A DNA stretch of 64,000 bases from Doryteuthis pealeii. Taxonomy: Eukaryota > Mollusca > Cephalopoda > Myopsida > Loliginidae. Below, piece after piece: positions 11,934 through 21,783 of the stretch. The stretch's first letter is position 1, and each line of letters begins with the position of its first letter. The notes under the pieces are model-generated. The model did not search any database, was not told the origin of the DNA, and was given only the letters and a program-made list of their open reading frames with translations. The position numbers were made by a program, and so were the translations under genes. The stretch lies in assembly GCA_023376005.1 (NCBI GenBank), contig CM042181.1, positions 23,987,808 through 24,051,807 on the forward strand. The letters run 5' to 3'.

Positions 11934-12330
11934 ATGGTTGAATCAACAGTCTTGATGGCAACATTTGCAGGTAGCAAAAATACTGTCATCACGTCACTAG
12001 ATCTAATCCGTGCAGCAGGTGGTGCTGATCCACAATATAAAAAATTAATCAGTATCATTCAGCAAGGCTTCCCAAGGACACGTAACCTTACCGCACCTGA
12101 GGTCCGCGAATATTGGGAGGTGAGGCACCGTCTCAGCACTGACAGTGGCCTGGTATTGTTGGATCGAAGGATTTTCATCCCCAGAACTGAACGGAAAAAA
12201 GTTCTGCACTGTCTACATTCTGCACACCAGGGTGTGGTTGGCATGAAAGCAAATGCTAATGAGTCGATGTATTGGCCTGGAATGGATGCCTCAATCCGCA
12301 ATGTTAGGGCCAATTGCAAGTGTTATGTGA
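11934..12330 (+). pseudogene. Element C integrase N-terminal zinc-binding part, truncated, left arm
   Basis: The frame contains HSAHQGVVGMKANANESMYW and NCKCYVNK, corresponding to the H-H-C-C zinc finger that opens retroviral-type integrases. Just past the second Cys the sequence turns to AT-rich non-element DNA (about 12330), so the DDE catalytic core, integrase C-terminus and 3' LTR are missing. The left frame has one Val where the right has Ile (base near 12102). Confidence 0.75.
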
Positions 12331-12900
12331 ATAAAAATTGTCTTACAGATAATGTAATATCAAAAAGAATGATAATGATGAAAGAATATACATAGGCCAC
12401 AAAATTAAGATTGAAAAGTAGATAACAATCTTTTCAAGCTAAAAATATAGTAATAAGATAATACATTACTATCGAGATATGGAAAGTTAAATAAAACAGA
12501 TAAAACACCAGTAATTAAATAGCAAGTTATGAAAATATCTCCTGCATATAAACGAGGTGAAAATAATTGCAGGATTTGCAAATTATTAATCTATATTAAA
12601 CATATACATTAAATGATATACAATATAATTTACAGATAAAACAAAATCAGCTAAAACTATGTGTCCGACCTGTTATTTACGAAGTTTGCTTAATCACGAA
12701 CACAGACGTTCGATTATGTATCGTACCAATTTTGATTTAGTGGTTATAATCAAAATTCTGTCTGATCTTTCAGCGATAAACTTTGAAAAGAATTTAATTT
12801 AGTCAATTCTGTAACTTTGCCAATGTCCAGATGAATACTATCTTATTTTCTTTTAGATTCTGTGAACATCATTTGAAGAAACTTTCAGATCGACCTCATG

Positions 12901-12958
<58 letters not shown>

Positions 12959-13690
12959 TTTCTATAGCTTCCCTTTTGACTAATTTATTTATCAAAAATA
13001 ATAATCGTTTCCAAATTTATAAGGGAAATTTATAAGAATATGTCTCGTCGGTAAAAATAAAAGATGACATACTTTTTCCGTTTTATCACATGGAATGTGT
13101 TTTATTTTTTATTGTATAATTGTTGCTTCGTTGATCGTTAACCAATCCAATATTCTTTGCTTTTTGACCACAAACCGATTTACTTGAACTTCTTTTTGTT
13201 CATGGCACATTAGTAAGTTCGCTTCTTTAAAAAAGGGAAAGACAATCCTGATAGAATTTCTTAGGTTAAATTTCTTATTTCAATTGAATAGAAATTAATT
13301 ACTTTTCTCTTTCAAGACTTTTGTTGCTCTTTTGTTACCATTTTTGATTTTTGCCTTTTTACTGTTATTTTATTTTCCCGTCTTTCATTTCGTTTTTTTT
13401 TTCTTTGTTTAGGTCGGTTTCCCAAGGCGAAAAAGATGACTTTTAACTTTTAATAAAAGCGGTGGGCATTATTTTTTGCAGAAATATGTATAAAATCATG
13501 AGAAACATTCTGTAACTTTTTTGACTTTACGTTTTTCATGTTAGTTAATAATATATATTTTATTACACAAATTAAATGCTAAAATTTTAGTTAGCTGCGT
13601 ACAACGAAGTAGCCAATCAGAATACATCTTTTATTGACTGCTGATAAATTAACCAATCACGATCACCGTAGCATGAGTTATCACTCAACA
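12331..13690. other. AT-rich non-coding DNA with an (AT)n(GT)n tract, left arm
   Basis: No gene. A microsatellite at 12903-12958 is about 56 bp here but only about 26 bp at 29514-29539 in the right arm, the clearest length difference between the arms. The right counterpart of the whole stretch is about 28790-30111. Confidence 0.8.
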
Positions 13691-13925
13691 TGTCTGCTTC
13701 AAGCGAAGAAGTGTATAATGTAAACACACCAGAAAATAAATGTTTTATGTGTATTTTAATTTTTTAAAACCTTAGTTATAACTTGTTTTTGGCTACGTTA
13801 AATTTCAATTGATTTATGTTTGTCTCAAGCGAAGAAGTGTATAAGGTAAACACACCAGAAAATAAATGTTTTATGTGTATTTTAATTTTAACTTGTTTTT
13901 GGCTACGTTAAATTTCAATTGATTT
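13691..13925 (+). repeat. Two-copy tandem duplication (~105-125 bp unit), left arm
   Basis: 13691-13815 and 13821-13925 share an almost identical run starting with TGTCT...CAAGCGAAGAAGTG and ending at CAATTGATTT. The second copy lacks about 18 bp (TTAAAACCTTAGTTATAA region). The right-arm counterpart is about 28550-28785. Confidence 0.85.
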
Positions 13926-14397
13926 AACGGTGAAAAAATGTAAACATTGTTTTTCGTTTATAATTTGCATTATTTTTGTAAGCCGAAAATTTTTTAAAAA
14001 ATCATTAGGAGTTTGTTTAATGCTTCTTCTTTCGAGTGAATAAAAAATTTTAAGATAATATTAACCTTTATGCAAGTTTTATTATGTTAAATATAGTAGG
14101 GGGGGTAAATTTCACGGGAAAATTGGTGTACCCACGGAAAACTTTAATATGTGCAACATTTACGCATAAAAAAAATAGTATGATATTCAGGAGTCTATAG
14201 GCATTCATTTGGCCGCTTTTTTTCCCCCACCATCAAAATTACAAATTAAATTAAAAAAAAACTAGAGCCTTTGGGCCCGTAGCCTACTATTCATTTATTT
14301 TCGTCTGTTCTTCCTTTCTTTTTTTCCTACTTTCCTTCACTTATTATTTTAGTTGTGTTTTTCTTCCCTTTTTCTCTGTTTTCTGTTTTTATCTATA

Positions 14398-14409
14398 TTT
14401 TATCGTTCG

Positions 14410-14443
<34 letters not shown>
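14398..14443 (+). repeat. (TTTC)n microsatellite, left arm
   Basis: About ten tetranucleotide units within a longer pyrimidine-rich tract (14300-14580). Phe/Leu/Ser-rich frames there are compositional. The right-arm counterpart is 28027-28060. Confidence 0.9.
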
Positions 14444-14821
14444 CTTTTCTCTTCGTTTCCCTTTGTGTCACCCACTTTTTTCTTTATGCCTATTTTATTT
14501 CACACTTTCTCAGTCTCATATTCTTTCTTTTTTCTTTATTTTGCTTTCCTTCATTTACTTATTTTTGGCTTTCACTGAAGACTGAGTGACAAGTCTCCCC
14601 AGACCCCCAGCACTCATGTGAGGATTCTAGCTGATTTTAACAATGCTGTAATTTGTATGGTATTGATTATTACTCTGATTTCCAAATCCTTCTTTGTTGC
14701 TCGTTCCATGGGCACTAATAACAAAGATTTAACATAACACTAATAACAAAGATTTTTTGACGGCGACGACATTGTTGCCCTCCCCTTTTCAACAAGTCGA
14801 ATATTTATTTTTTCCCCTCTA

Positions 14822-15606
14822 TTTTTTTTTTTTTTTTTCATTCAAGAATTTTATTGGCCAGTAGGACGTCCAATATTTTTCTTTGGTGAGGCCGATTAAT
14901 TTCCTCGAGACCGTCTCCGTGTGGATGAAGGACAAGATCCGCGGCTCCAGTTCCAACTGTCGGGTTTAATATCGTTTCCCTCCAACAGACCGTTATATTT
15001 GTTGGCCCAATTGGCCCTGTGGAGCTCTGTATCCTGCTCCTGGAATTTGTCTTCCTGAGGCGGTCTCCAGTTAGTCTTTTTGGCCGTCTCAGGGGCTTTT
15101 GGTGGTGCTTTTTTGTTTATTGGGGGAATAGCACCCGCAAGGTTTCCGAAAATTCTGGAATGTCTTTAGAAGTTCCAGGCATTGCTGGTTCTGCTATAAG
15201 GCCCTTTTCCCCTTCCTTCTCCTTTTTCCTTATGAGGAGCTTGTTTTTTTCCGGTGTTACGGGTATTACCTCCACCTGATATGGGCTGGCACTGGTACCC
15301 TATTTTTTGGTCGATGTCTCCTTATCGATCTTTTGGGTCAGGGTAGGCTGGGTCGAACGTGATTTCGTTCATTACAGATTCCTTCTCGGATCACTTCTCT
15401 GCTGAAACAGGGTTGGCCCCTTCTGGGACGGTCGTGACCCCATTTAATGCGGATTCATTTTCAGCTGGAACCGGGTTGGTTTCTTCAGGGCCGGGTGTTA
15501 TCTTGTCGGATTCCGTGGTGAGAACTTCAATCGCACCCTCTCCCTCCTTGGTAATGTCCAGCTGGATGTCTTCTTCGTCTGCATAGGGAGTGCAGTCGAA
15601 AATTTC
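14822..15606 (-). pseudogene. Unrecognised acidic ORF with poly(A) end, left arm
   Basis: Reverse-complement counterpart of 26864-27647. The poly(A) appears here as 17 T at 14822-14838, two longer than on the right. The first frame, down to 15391, is intact and identical in translation to the right-arm copy. Confidence 0.5.
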
Positions 15607-16222
15607 CATTCCTGTGAATAGATGCAAATAAGAAATACTGTCCAATAGGGGCAGAAGTTAAAATAGCCCCCCCAAAAAGCCCGTAAAAAAGTAAACTGGT
15701 CCAGAATAGGGACACACTTGACAAAAGTAAAGGAAAGAAGAGAAAAAGAAAAAGACTGCTACTAAGCAGGAGGAATAAAAAATCTTTCCTGACCTGCAAA
15801 AGGTTTGGAAAGGATAAGCCTTAAACCCTAACCCTCTACAGGTCACAAATTGGGGCACGATTAAAAAACACAACAAAGGTCCGTCGTCGGTTGTTGCGAG
15901 TAGACTGAGAAAGAATCAGCGCTTAAGTAATGTTATATCAGAGAGAAGATATCTCTTATGATTCACAATGCTTACTCACAAAATACACCTCGCTAGCATA
16001 AAACATCAAAACTCAAGTCGGAGGCAACAAGCGGAAGTGAACTCAATGGTACCCTATCACGAAGTGACCAATTCGACGCAGTTCTGCGCATAGGCTCGGA
16101 TTGAGTTACGCTTGAAAGGAATCCCAAAACAACAAAAATAATATTGTAAGGAATCTGGATTTTCGCCAATAAAAAACTCTCCCGCTAAAAAACCCAAAAG
16201 CATTCTGGAGCCCATCTACCAG

Positions 16223-16230
16223 CATATAAG
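16223..16230 (+). promoter_or_regulatory. TATA-like box in element B LTR
   Basis: CATATAAG lies about 290 bp into the LTR, a plausible core promoter for the genomic RNA, with the start expected some 25-30 bp downstream. The right-arm equivalent is at 26234-26241 on the minus strand. No transcript evidence. Confidence 0.5.
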
Positions 16231-16654
16231 CTCGGGTATTTTGAGAATCGGCAGTTGACGGACGGCCTGCACGCCGAGAATATCACCAGACGAGAGGATC
16301 AAGGAACTGATACGCACCCACCACCACGCACGCCCTCACCCACCCGGACACTCAGCCTTACTTCAACACCTCACCGTAGCCGGGCGACATCCTTACCCCT
16401 TGACCACTACAGCGCTACCCACTACAACTCACTGAGATATTCCTGACTTATTTCCCGCACCAAGTGACCGTATCAACTCAACTTCTACTACCTCACGCCT
16501 TGCACCAGGCCAAGAGAGAACTGACGTATTATCATACGATACCTACACCTCACCGACCCCACGGCCATTCCTGACTTACGACCCCTCGGCCACTCCAGAG
16601 AACTACTACAATTGTCTACAGCGACAACAACAACGTTTTCACACTCGTTATTTA

Positions 16655-16660
16655 AATAAA
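16655..16660 (+). promoter_or_regulatory. Polyadenylation signal in element B LTR
   Basis: AATAAA lies about 80 bp before the LTR end, as expected for the R/U5 part of an LTR. The right-arm equivalent is TTTATT near 25808-25813. Confidence 0.5.
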
Positions 16661-16739
16661 CGATTTTTATCCAATTCATCTTGTCCATTATTCTTCCTTG
16701 CAAACCATACGCTTTTACGGATATCCTAAGATATAACAC

Positions 16740-16757
16740 TGGTGTCAGGCGTGTTGC
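16740..16757 (+). promoter_or_regulatory. Primer-binding site, tRNA-Leu-like, left arm
   Basis: TGGTGTCAGGCGTGTTGC follows the LTR after one base. The first ten bases are complementary to the CCUGACACCA 3' end that I recall for animal tRNA-Leu species; similarity beyond that is partial. This would prime minus-strand DNA synthesis. The right-arm copy is at 25721-25731 on the minus strand. Confidence 0.65.
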
Positions 16758-16766
16758 AGGGAGAAT

Positions 16767-17560
16767 ATGGACTATACAAGATTAACTCGCTCGGAATTAT
16801 CGACTTTATCAAAGACCAGAGAAAATATCTCCACGACCTAATGGCAGCCAGATGACAAACTTCCAACACCTTAGTCGCGCATGGGATCTACAACGACGAG
16901 ACGGTGAAAAGCTGACAGATTTCGCTGGCCGACTCGAAAACACAATCAGAGAGGCCGCTGTACACATAAAAAAAAAACACAGAAGGACAACAACTCTGAT
17001 CTAACTGTCGATACACTTTTCTCGGTGATGGGGGCAATGTTGATGAGCGAGAAGGTCAAAACGTGGAATCCAAACCTATACCCTCACCTCGTCAGAACAA
17101 TGGACAACCATTACACAGCGAGCGGTATAGCGTGTGAAGCCCAACAATACATCGATCGGGGCATAAAGACTGACGACACGACATCGCATGACAACACATA
17201 CTACACGCATAGACCACGCGATGGAGTCGGGGAAACACGTCCACCAAACTAAACAACCACCACGAACAAGTGACCAACCACCGCGCTCACAACAGACGAA
17301 TGCTACTACATCACACAAACGCAACAACTACCGGACACACGGAGCCGGGACCGCAACTAGAACCCGGCATAAGCTGGAACTACACCATGGGCCGCGCTTG
17401 CTTCCACGGCCAAAATTGCCCATATCGTCATCCGCCTCTCACCCATGCCCATGTCGCAGAAACGGATAGGGACACACCATCTATAAACACGGAGTACAGG
17501 ATTTTCGGTACGAACCAGACGATATGTGATGGCCCAGTCTCGGTTCTCCCCCACTCGCCA
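16767..17560 (+). pseudogene. Element B gag, left arm
   Basis: The likely ATG at 16767 lies about 28 bp after the primer-binding site start (MDYTRLTR...). The encoded segment is helical and charged (KYLHDL, WDLQRRDGEK, DFAGRLENTIREAAVHIKK), as in capsid regions, then Thr/Asn/His-rich. Frame changes occur near 16790, 16850, 16975 and 17215. It ends with CFHGQNCPYRH (about 17397-17429), which matches the C-x5-C-x3-H half of a CCCH zinc finger rather than the CCHC knuckle usual in gag. The expected upstream Cys position is Ser in both arms. Confidence 0.65.
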
Positions 17561-17611
17561 TCACATATACAACCTCCAGAAACCTTCCGGGCAGAGATCA
17601 CCTCTCATAAC

Positions 17612-17970
17612 TCTACCTTCATCGTCGAAGGCACCGCATTTTCCGGTGCAGCAATGTTGGACTCTGGATGCTCCACCTGCATTGTACCAATCTCTCAACT
17701 GCCCAAGGAGGCTAAGAAACACATGACTCGTTCCAACGTTCACGTAAAAGGGATCAACGGTAGCATTACTGCCATTGGAGAACTAAACTGTGACATCGCC
17801 ATCGGCAACCATGACTCCCCCATCTTCGGTGAAATCAACGTGTTGGTAACGGCCCAGTCTACACCGATTCTGATCGGTCAAAATATCCTTGGTCACAACA
17901 CACTCAACTCGTACACAATCAACAACCAGGACGCAACTGTCGAGTTCAAACGAACCACGGCGTCGGGTCT
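17612..17970 (+). pseudogene. Element B aspartic protease, left arm
   Basis: Within a long frame (17270-18610), AMLDSGCST carries the catalytic Asp at 17660-17662 (residue 131). Further on come the hydrophobic IAIGNHDSPIFGEINVLV and LIGQNILGHN, matching the second half of retropepsins. The DSG triad is intact. In active elements this enzyme matures the polyproteins. Confidence 0.8.
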
Positions 17971-18199
17971 AGTGACACACACAGCCCCGCTAATACGAGC
18001 ACATGACCACGTCGGCTCACTCAACAACAACCCTGTATATGGGGCTCAAACCCTTAACAGCAGTGAAAGTCGGCTGACCGCAACGCCAGTGCCCATCTAC
18101 CAGGCACTGGAAGAAAAGTTGCACTGGCTAAAACGAAATGCAGGGCTATCACTCCCAAACCACCCGAACCGCGACGAACTAGAAGGCGTAACGAACCTA

Positions 18200-19010
18200 C
18201 TTCTTCGTTACAGCGACGTCCTCGGTACGCAAAACGGGGACAAGGGTACCTTCGTCAAGCCCGTTCGGATACCAACAAATGGTCAATCGCGCAGCCAAAG
18301 GCAACATCCTATAACCCAGGCACTTGAAGGCGACGTCGATGACGAAATCAACCACATGGCCTCTGTGGGAATAATTGAGCCTTGCCACGATCCTAAGGGT
18401 TTCAACAGTCCGGTGTTCGCCGTGCGTAAGAAAAATGGAACAATTCGAGTCGTTTCAAACTTCAAAAGAACTCTCAATAAGGTATTGATCGATCTCGACC
18501 CATACCCCATGCCAAGGATCGACCAACTGTTCCACAGGATCGGGGAAGGCAATAAAATACTTTGCCACCCTCGATCTCCGCAGCGGGTATTGGCAAATAC
18601 AAATCGATGAACGCGATCGCTACAAAACAGCATTCACATGGAAGGACAAGTGTTACCAATACACGCGTCTAGCTTTTGGCCTCACGTCGGCCGGACAAAT
18701 CTTCTCCGATGCATAGCAGAAGCCCTGGCGACGGTCTCATCTCGCTCAAACATATCCTCCTATATCGACGACAATCTGGTCCATGCTAAGACATTCGAGG
18801 AGTACATACTCGCACTAGAGCAGCTCTTCACTGCCCTGCGCAAATTCGGACTCAAACTCAACCCCGAAAAATGCACCTTCCTCGCCACTGAGGCAAAATA
18901 CCTCGGGCGCATAGTGACCAGCGAGGGATTCAAGGCCGACCCAGAATATGTTCGTGCCATTAGGGAAATGCAACCCCCAACATCAAAAAGGCGCTACAAA
19001 GCCTTATAGG
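18200..19010 (+). pseudogene. Element B reverse transcriptase, left arm
   Basis: The RT starts in the 446-codon frame (GIIEPCHDPKGFNSPVFAVR near 18370-18430, VVSNFKRTLN, PMPRIDQLF), which breaks near 18556, where an extra A sits in a short A run. It resumes in another frame with YIDDNLVHAK at about 18761-18790, then FGLKLNPEKC and YLGRIV. YIDD is the catalytic motif. The two breaks are absent from the right arm, so the lesions are copy-specific. Confidence 0.85.
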
Positions 19011-19086
19011 TCGATTAGTATGGATCAGACAATTCCTGGAGACTCGCCTATACGAACAGATAAGATCGGACACGTTCTCCAACCTT

Positions 19087-19450
19087 ATGAGTCCCATCCA
19101 CGAGCTAAACAAAGCAAATAGGACGTTCTTATGGACGGAGGAAGCCGACAAGGCATTCCAAAAAATAAAAAAACGACTCTCTTCACCACCGATCATCTCA
19201 TTTCCAGACTTTTCCCAACTGTTCACCCTTACCACCGATGCCAGCGACGTGGCCTGTGGTGCCATCCTAATGCAGGAGGCGGAGAATGGAAAGAAGAAAT
19301 TATAGCTGTCGCCTCACACACTTTCAACACTACGGAACAGAACTGGTCCACAACGGAACGAGAGGCGTATGCAATAAAGTGGGCGATCGCCAAATTTGAT
19401 TATTTCCTGCGTAATCGCCCTTTGTCATTTTCACCGACCACAGATCACTG
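19087..19450 (+). pseudogene. Element B RNase H, left arm
   Basis: SPIHELNKANRTFLW then TTDASDVACGAILMQEAENG, a frame change near 19300, and TTEREAYAIKWAI near 19352-19390. The acidic residues of RNase H are visible. This copy needs two frame changes, against the single frame in the right arm. Confidence 0.8.
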
Positions 19451-19989
19451 ACTTATCTGGACCAGCGGGAATTCAACAATGCCAAGATACGTCGTTGGCA
19501 AGAAGAGATTTCCTGCTATAAATTCGTACTGGAATTCGTTGAGGGAGAATCGAATGTGTGGGCCGACATGCTCAGCAGAAGCCATGGACAGAAAAGGGTT
19601 AAAATGACGTCCGATCCTACGCCGGCGGGGAAAACATTCAAAATAAAGGGATCCGATCTCCATATTTACATCCCGTCATGGTGTCTGGGCGATATCAGTG
19701 GCTTACAACTCATCGCCAAGACCCACACATCACAAGGCACCAAATGCCACAAACGCATCGCGGACGCATTTTTCGCATACCACTCTACGTCCACCATCCC
19801 AACCGAGAAGAATTGCGATCTCCTCAACATAGCAGCGGAACAATTAACAGATAAATTACTCTCAGAATCATTAGAGCCATCCAAACAAACGATCTAAGCA
19901 AGGGATTTCGCATAGATCCCGACGACCATTGGACACCCCTGTACCAAAGACACTTACATAAATTCTACCTAGAGCCCGGTAGCGCGGTC
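19451..19989 (+). pseudogene. Element B RNase H-integrase connection, left arm
   Basis: A 113-codon frame (19556-19897) starts with WADMLSRSHGQKR, the conserved end of the RNase H region (ADxLSR), then a linker of no recognised fold (KGSDLHIYIP, DISGLQLIAK). The right-arm counterpart is 22483-23020. Confidence 0.65.
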
Positions 19990-20769
19990 TTGATGGTTAG
20001 AGACAGTACACATTCCCCAAGGCTGGTTGTACCATACAGTCTTCGCAACAAATTCCTGTATCAGGCCCACGACTGTATCAACCACTCTGGGGTCACCCGT
20101 ATGCGCGCCCACTTAGCCAGCTATTGGTGGGAATTCAAGGACCGCGACATCGAAACATACGTCGGATCTTGTGAAGTCTGCGCCAAACGGAAGGGAAACT
20201 ATGGCAAACGCCGATACTGGCCTGCCGGCCATTGCAAACGTGGAAAAAAGCCCTTCGACATAATCTACGTCGACTTCGTGACAATGCCCATCTCGAAGGG
20301 AAAACGTTACATCCTAACCATACTTGACAGTTTCAGTCGTCATCTCATGGCCGTACCTTGCGCGGGAGACCGGGCCATCGACGCTGCTCGGGACTATACA
20401 GTTTTTCCTCCGCCACCGGGAAATACCACGAATTGTATCCTCCGATCGCGGGACCACTTCACAGGAGAGATATATAAGACATTTTGCGAGCTGATGTCGA
20501 TCACACAGGAACTGCACTGCCCCTGGCGGCCGCAGAGTTCTGGTAACATCGAACGACAGCACCGTACAATGAAGAATGCTCTCTTCATGCTATGCCTGGA
20601 CAGATATACCGAATCCGTCATCTCATCCATGAACGCGACATTACAGCGCATGCGACTATGTGATCACCGGCCGTCCAAACGTAGCTCACAAACCAAAGCC
20701 ACGGCGCATGATCAATGCTCTATTGAGACAAGTCATCGACGTGTCACCCTGCAAACAACGAAGTCGTAG
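19990..20769 (+). pseudogene. Element B integrase, left arm
   Basis: 260-codon frame. The zinc-binding H27, H32, C61, C64 are all present (LYQAHDCINH; CEVCAKR). Catalytic core: D95 (YVDFVTMP), D155 (SRDHFTGE) and E188 (SSGNIERQHRT) give a complete DDE triad. In active elements it inserts the DNA copy into the genome. After about residue 195 short blocks are missing relative to the right arm, so the C-terminus is damaged. The start shown is simply the first ATG after the connection; the protein would be released from a polyprotein. Confidence 0.8.
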
Positions 20770-20928
20770 ACTGAACCACTCGCGATATGGTGTACACCGC
20801 GAGTCTCACTTGAACTGGATCACTTCCACCCGACTCACAGACTGTCCCACCACAGATCGTTTGTACCCATGACACAACGACTGTTGAGATAACGCGTTAC
20901 AAGACCCAGCACCCGATTATGATGGCGG

Positions 20929-21168
20929 AGAGTTTTTTATTGGCTGAAACGGATTCCTTACAATATTATTTTTTTTTTTTGGATTCCTTCAAGCGTAACT
21001 CAATCCGAGCCTATGCGCAAATGCGTCGAATTGGTCACTTCGTGATAGGTACCATTGAGTTCACTCCGCTTGTTGCCTCCGACTTGAGTTTTGATTTTTA
21101 TGCTAGCGAGGTGTATTTTGTGAGTAAGCATTGTGAATCATAAGAGATATCTTCTCTCTGATATAACA
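20929..21168 (-). repeat. Element B 3' LTR, first ~240 bp only
   Basis: On the minus strand this starts TGTTATATCAGAGAG, the LTR start, and follows the first part of the 5' LTR at 25733-26535 with small deletions. It breaks off at about 20929, the palindrome fold. It belongs to the right-arm copy; the left arm has no 3' LTR. The complete element would be about 6.2 kb. Confidence 0.8.
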
Positions 21169-21182
21169 AAGCTCCCAAGATA
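21169..21182 (-). promoter_or_regulatory. Possible polypurine tract before the 3' LTR
   Basis: The minus strand reads CTTGGGAGCTT immediately before the LTR TGTTATATC. It is short and interrupted but sits exactly where the plus-strand primer should be. A 12-bp inverted repeat (21129-21140 with 21189-21200) brackets this junction. Confidence 0.4.
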
Positions 21183-21783
21183 TCGATTTGATTCACAATG
21201 TGTATGTATGGTTATGTAGGTGGTGTGTTGATTGTGGATTCACTGCATTATGAAGTCCATCTGACTTCGCGTTTGCCTAACCGGAGTCGTTTCCTGCTGT
21301 TTTGTTGTTGTTCAGACATGTCATGCTGACCGGGAGATTGTGTGGTTTCTGCACAGTGATTCCTGATCCTGTTGGTGCACGTGATCTGCGGAGGTGCTAG
21401 TACGACAGGTGTTTTGGTCGAGGTGAGGCGTCGAATGTGGGCTCGGTGAACCCAGTCGTTTCACCCTTTTCGTTTCTCACTGAATCACCATGTCGTTTGT
21501 TTTAACACTTTAAAGGTGCCTATCCAGTTCAAGTGAGACAAATGTGCGATTAGATTGAGGACGGTGTAATAGCACCATATCGCCCAACCGTATTGGTCCT
21601 TGAATACCAGCTGGTTCAGTCTAGTATTTGATTTGTGGTCGACTTCGTTGTTTGCCAGGGTGACACGTCGATGGACTTGTCTCAATAGAGCATTGATCTG
21701 CATGCCATATGCCGTGGGGCTTTGGTTTGTGAGCTCGTTGTGTAGCGGTTTGGGTAAACCGATGTTGGGTTGTCGGCCGGTGA

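Larger units (their letters stand above)
15931..16738 (+). repeat. Element B 5' LTR, left arm
   Basis: 808 bp, starting TGTTATATC and ending GATATAACA: perfect 9-bp inverted ends that include the TG...CA of LTRs. Internal signals are a TATA-like CATATAAG at 16223-16230 and an AATAAA at 16655-16660. The primer-binding site begins 2 bp downstream. The flanking bases AGTAA precede it; no target-site duplication can be tested because the other end of the element is missing. Confidence 0.9.
4001..20823 (+). repeat. Left arm of a ~34-kb inverted repeat
   Basis: The whole arm is the reverse complement of 21531-38474, with small indels and occasional substitutions; shared features have coordinates summing to about 42442-42475. 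It begins flush with the N gap, so its true outer limit is unknown. Between about 20590 and 20823 it lacks several short blocks present in the right arm. Shared contents include a mariner scrap, DIRS-like element, element C, acidic ORF and element B. Confidence 0.95.
20824..21530. other. Asymmetric spacer between the palindrome arms
   Basis: The last clearly shared bases lie near 20810-20823 on the left and 21516-21531 on the right. On the minus strand the spacer contains the 3' untranslated part of element B (21530 to 21169) and then the first ~240 bp of its 3' LTR (21168 to 20929). 20824-20928 is about 105 bp that I cannot align confidently; it might be a heavily deleted version of 21169-21530. 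The inversion junction lies at or near 20928. Confidence 0.7.

Noticed and set aside
15391..15645. Host gene upstream of element B
   Set aside because: The acidic frame has no recognised domain, occurs in every copy of the locus and ends in poly(A), so it is better treated as a retroposed sequence.
17076..17327. Antisense frames inside element B gag, pol and integrase (for example 23318-23710, 21830-22138)
   Set aside because: They are shadows of the sense frames; the sense strand carries the catalytic motifs.
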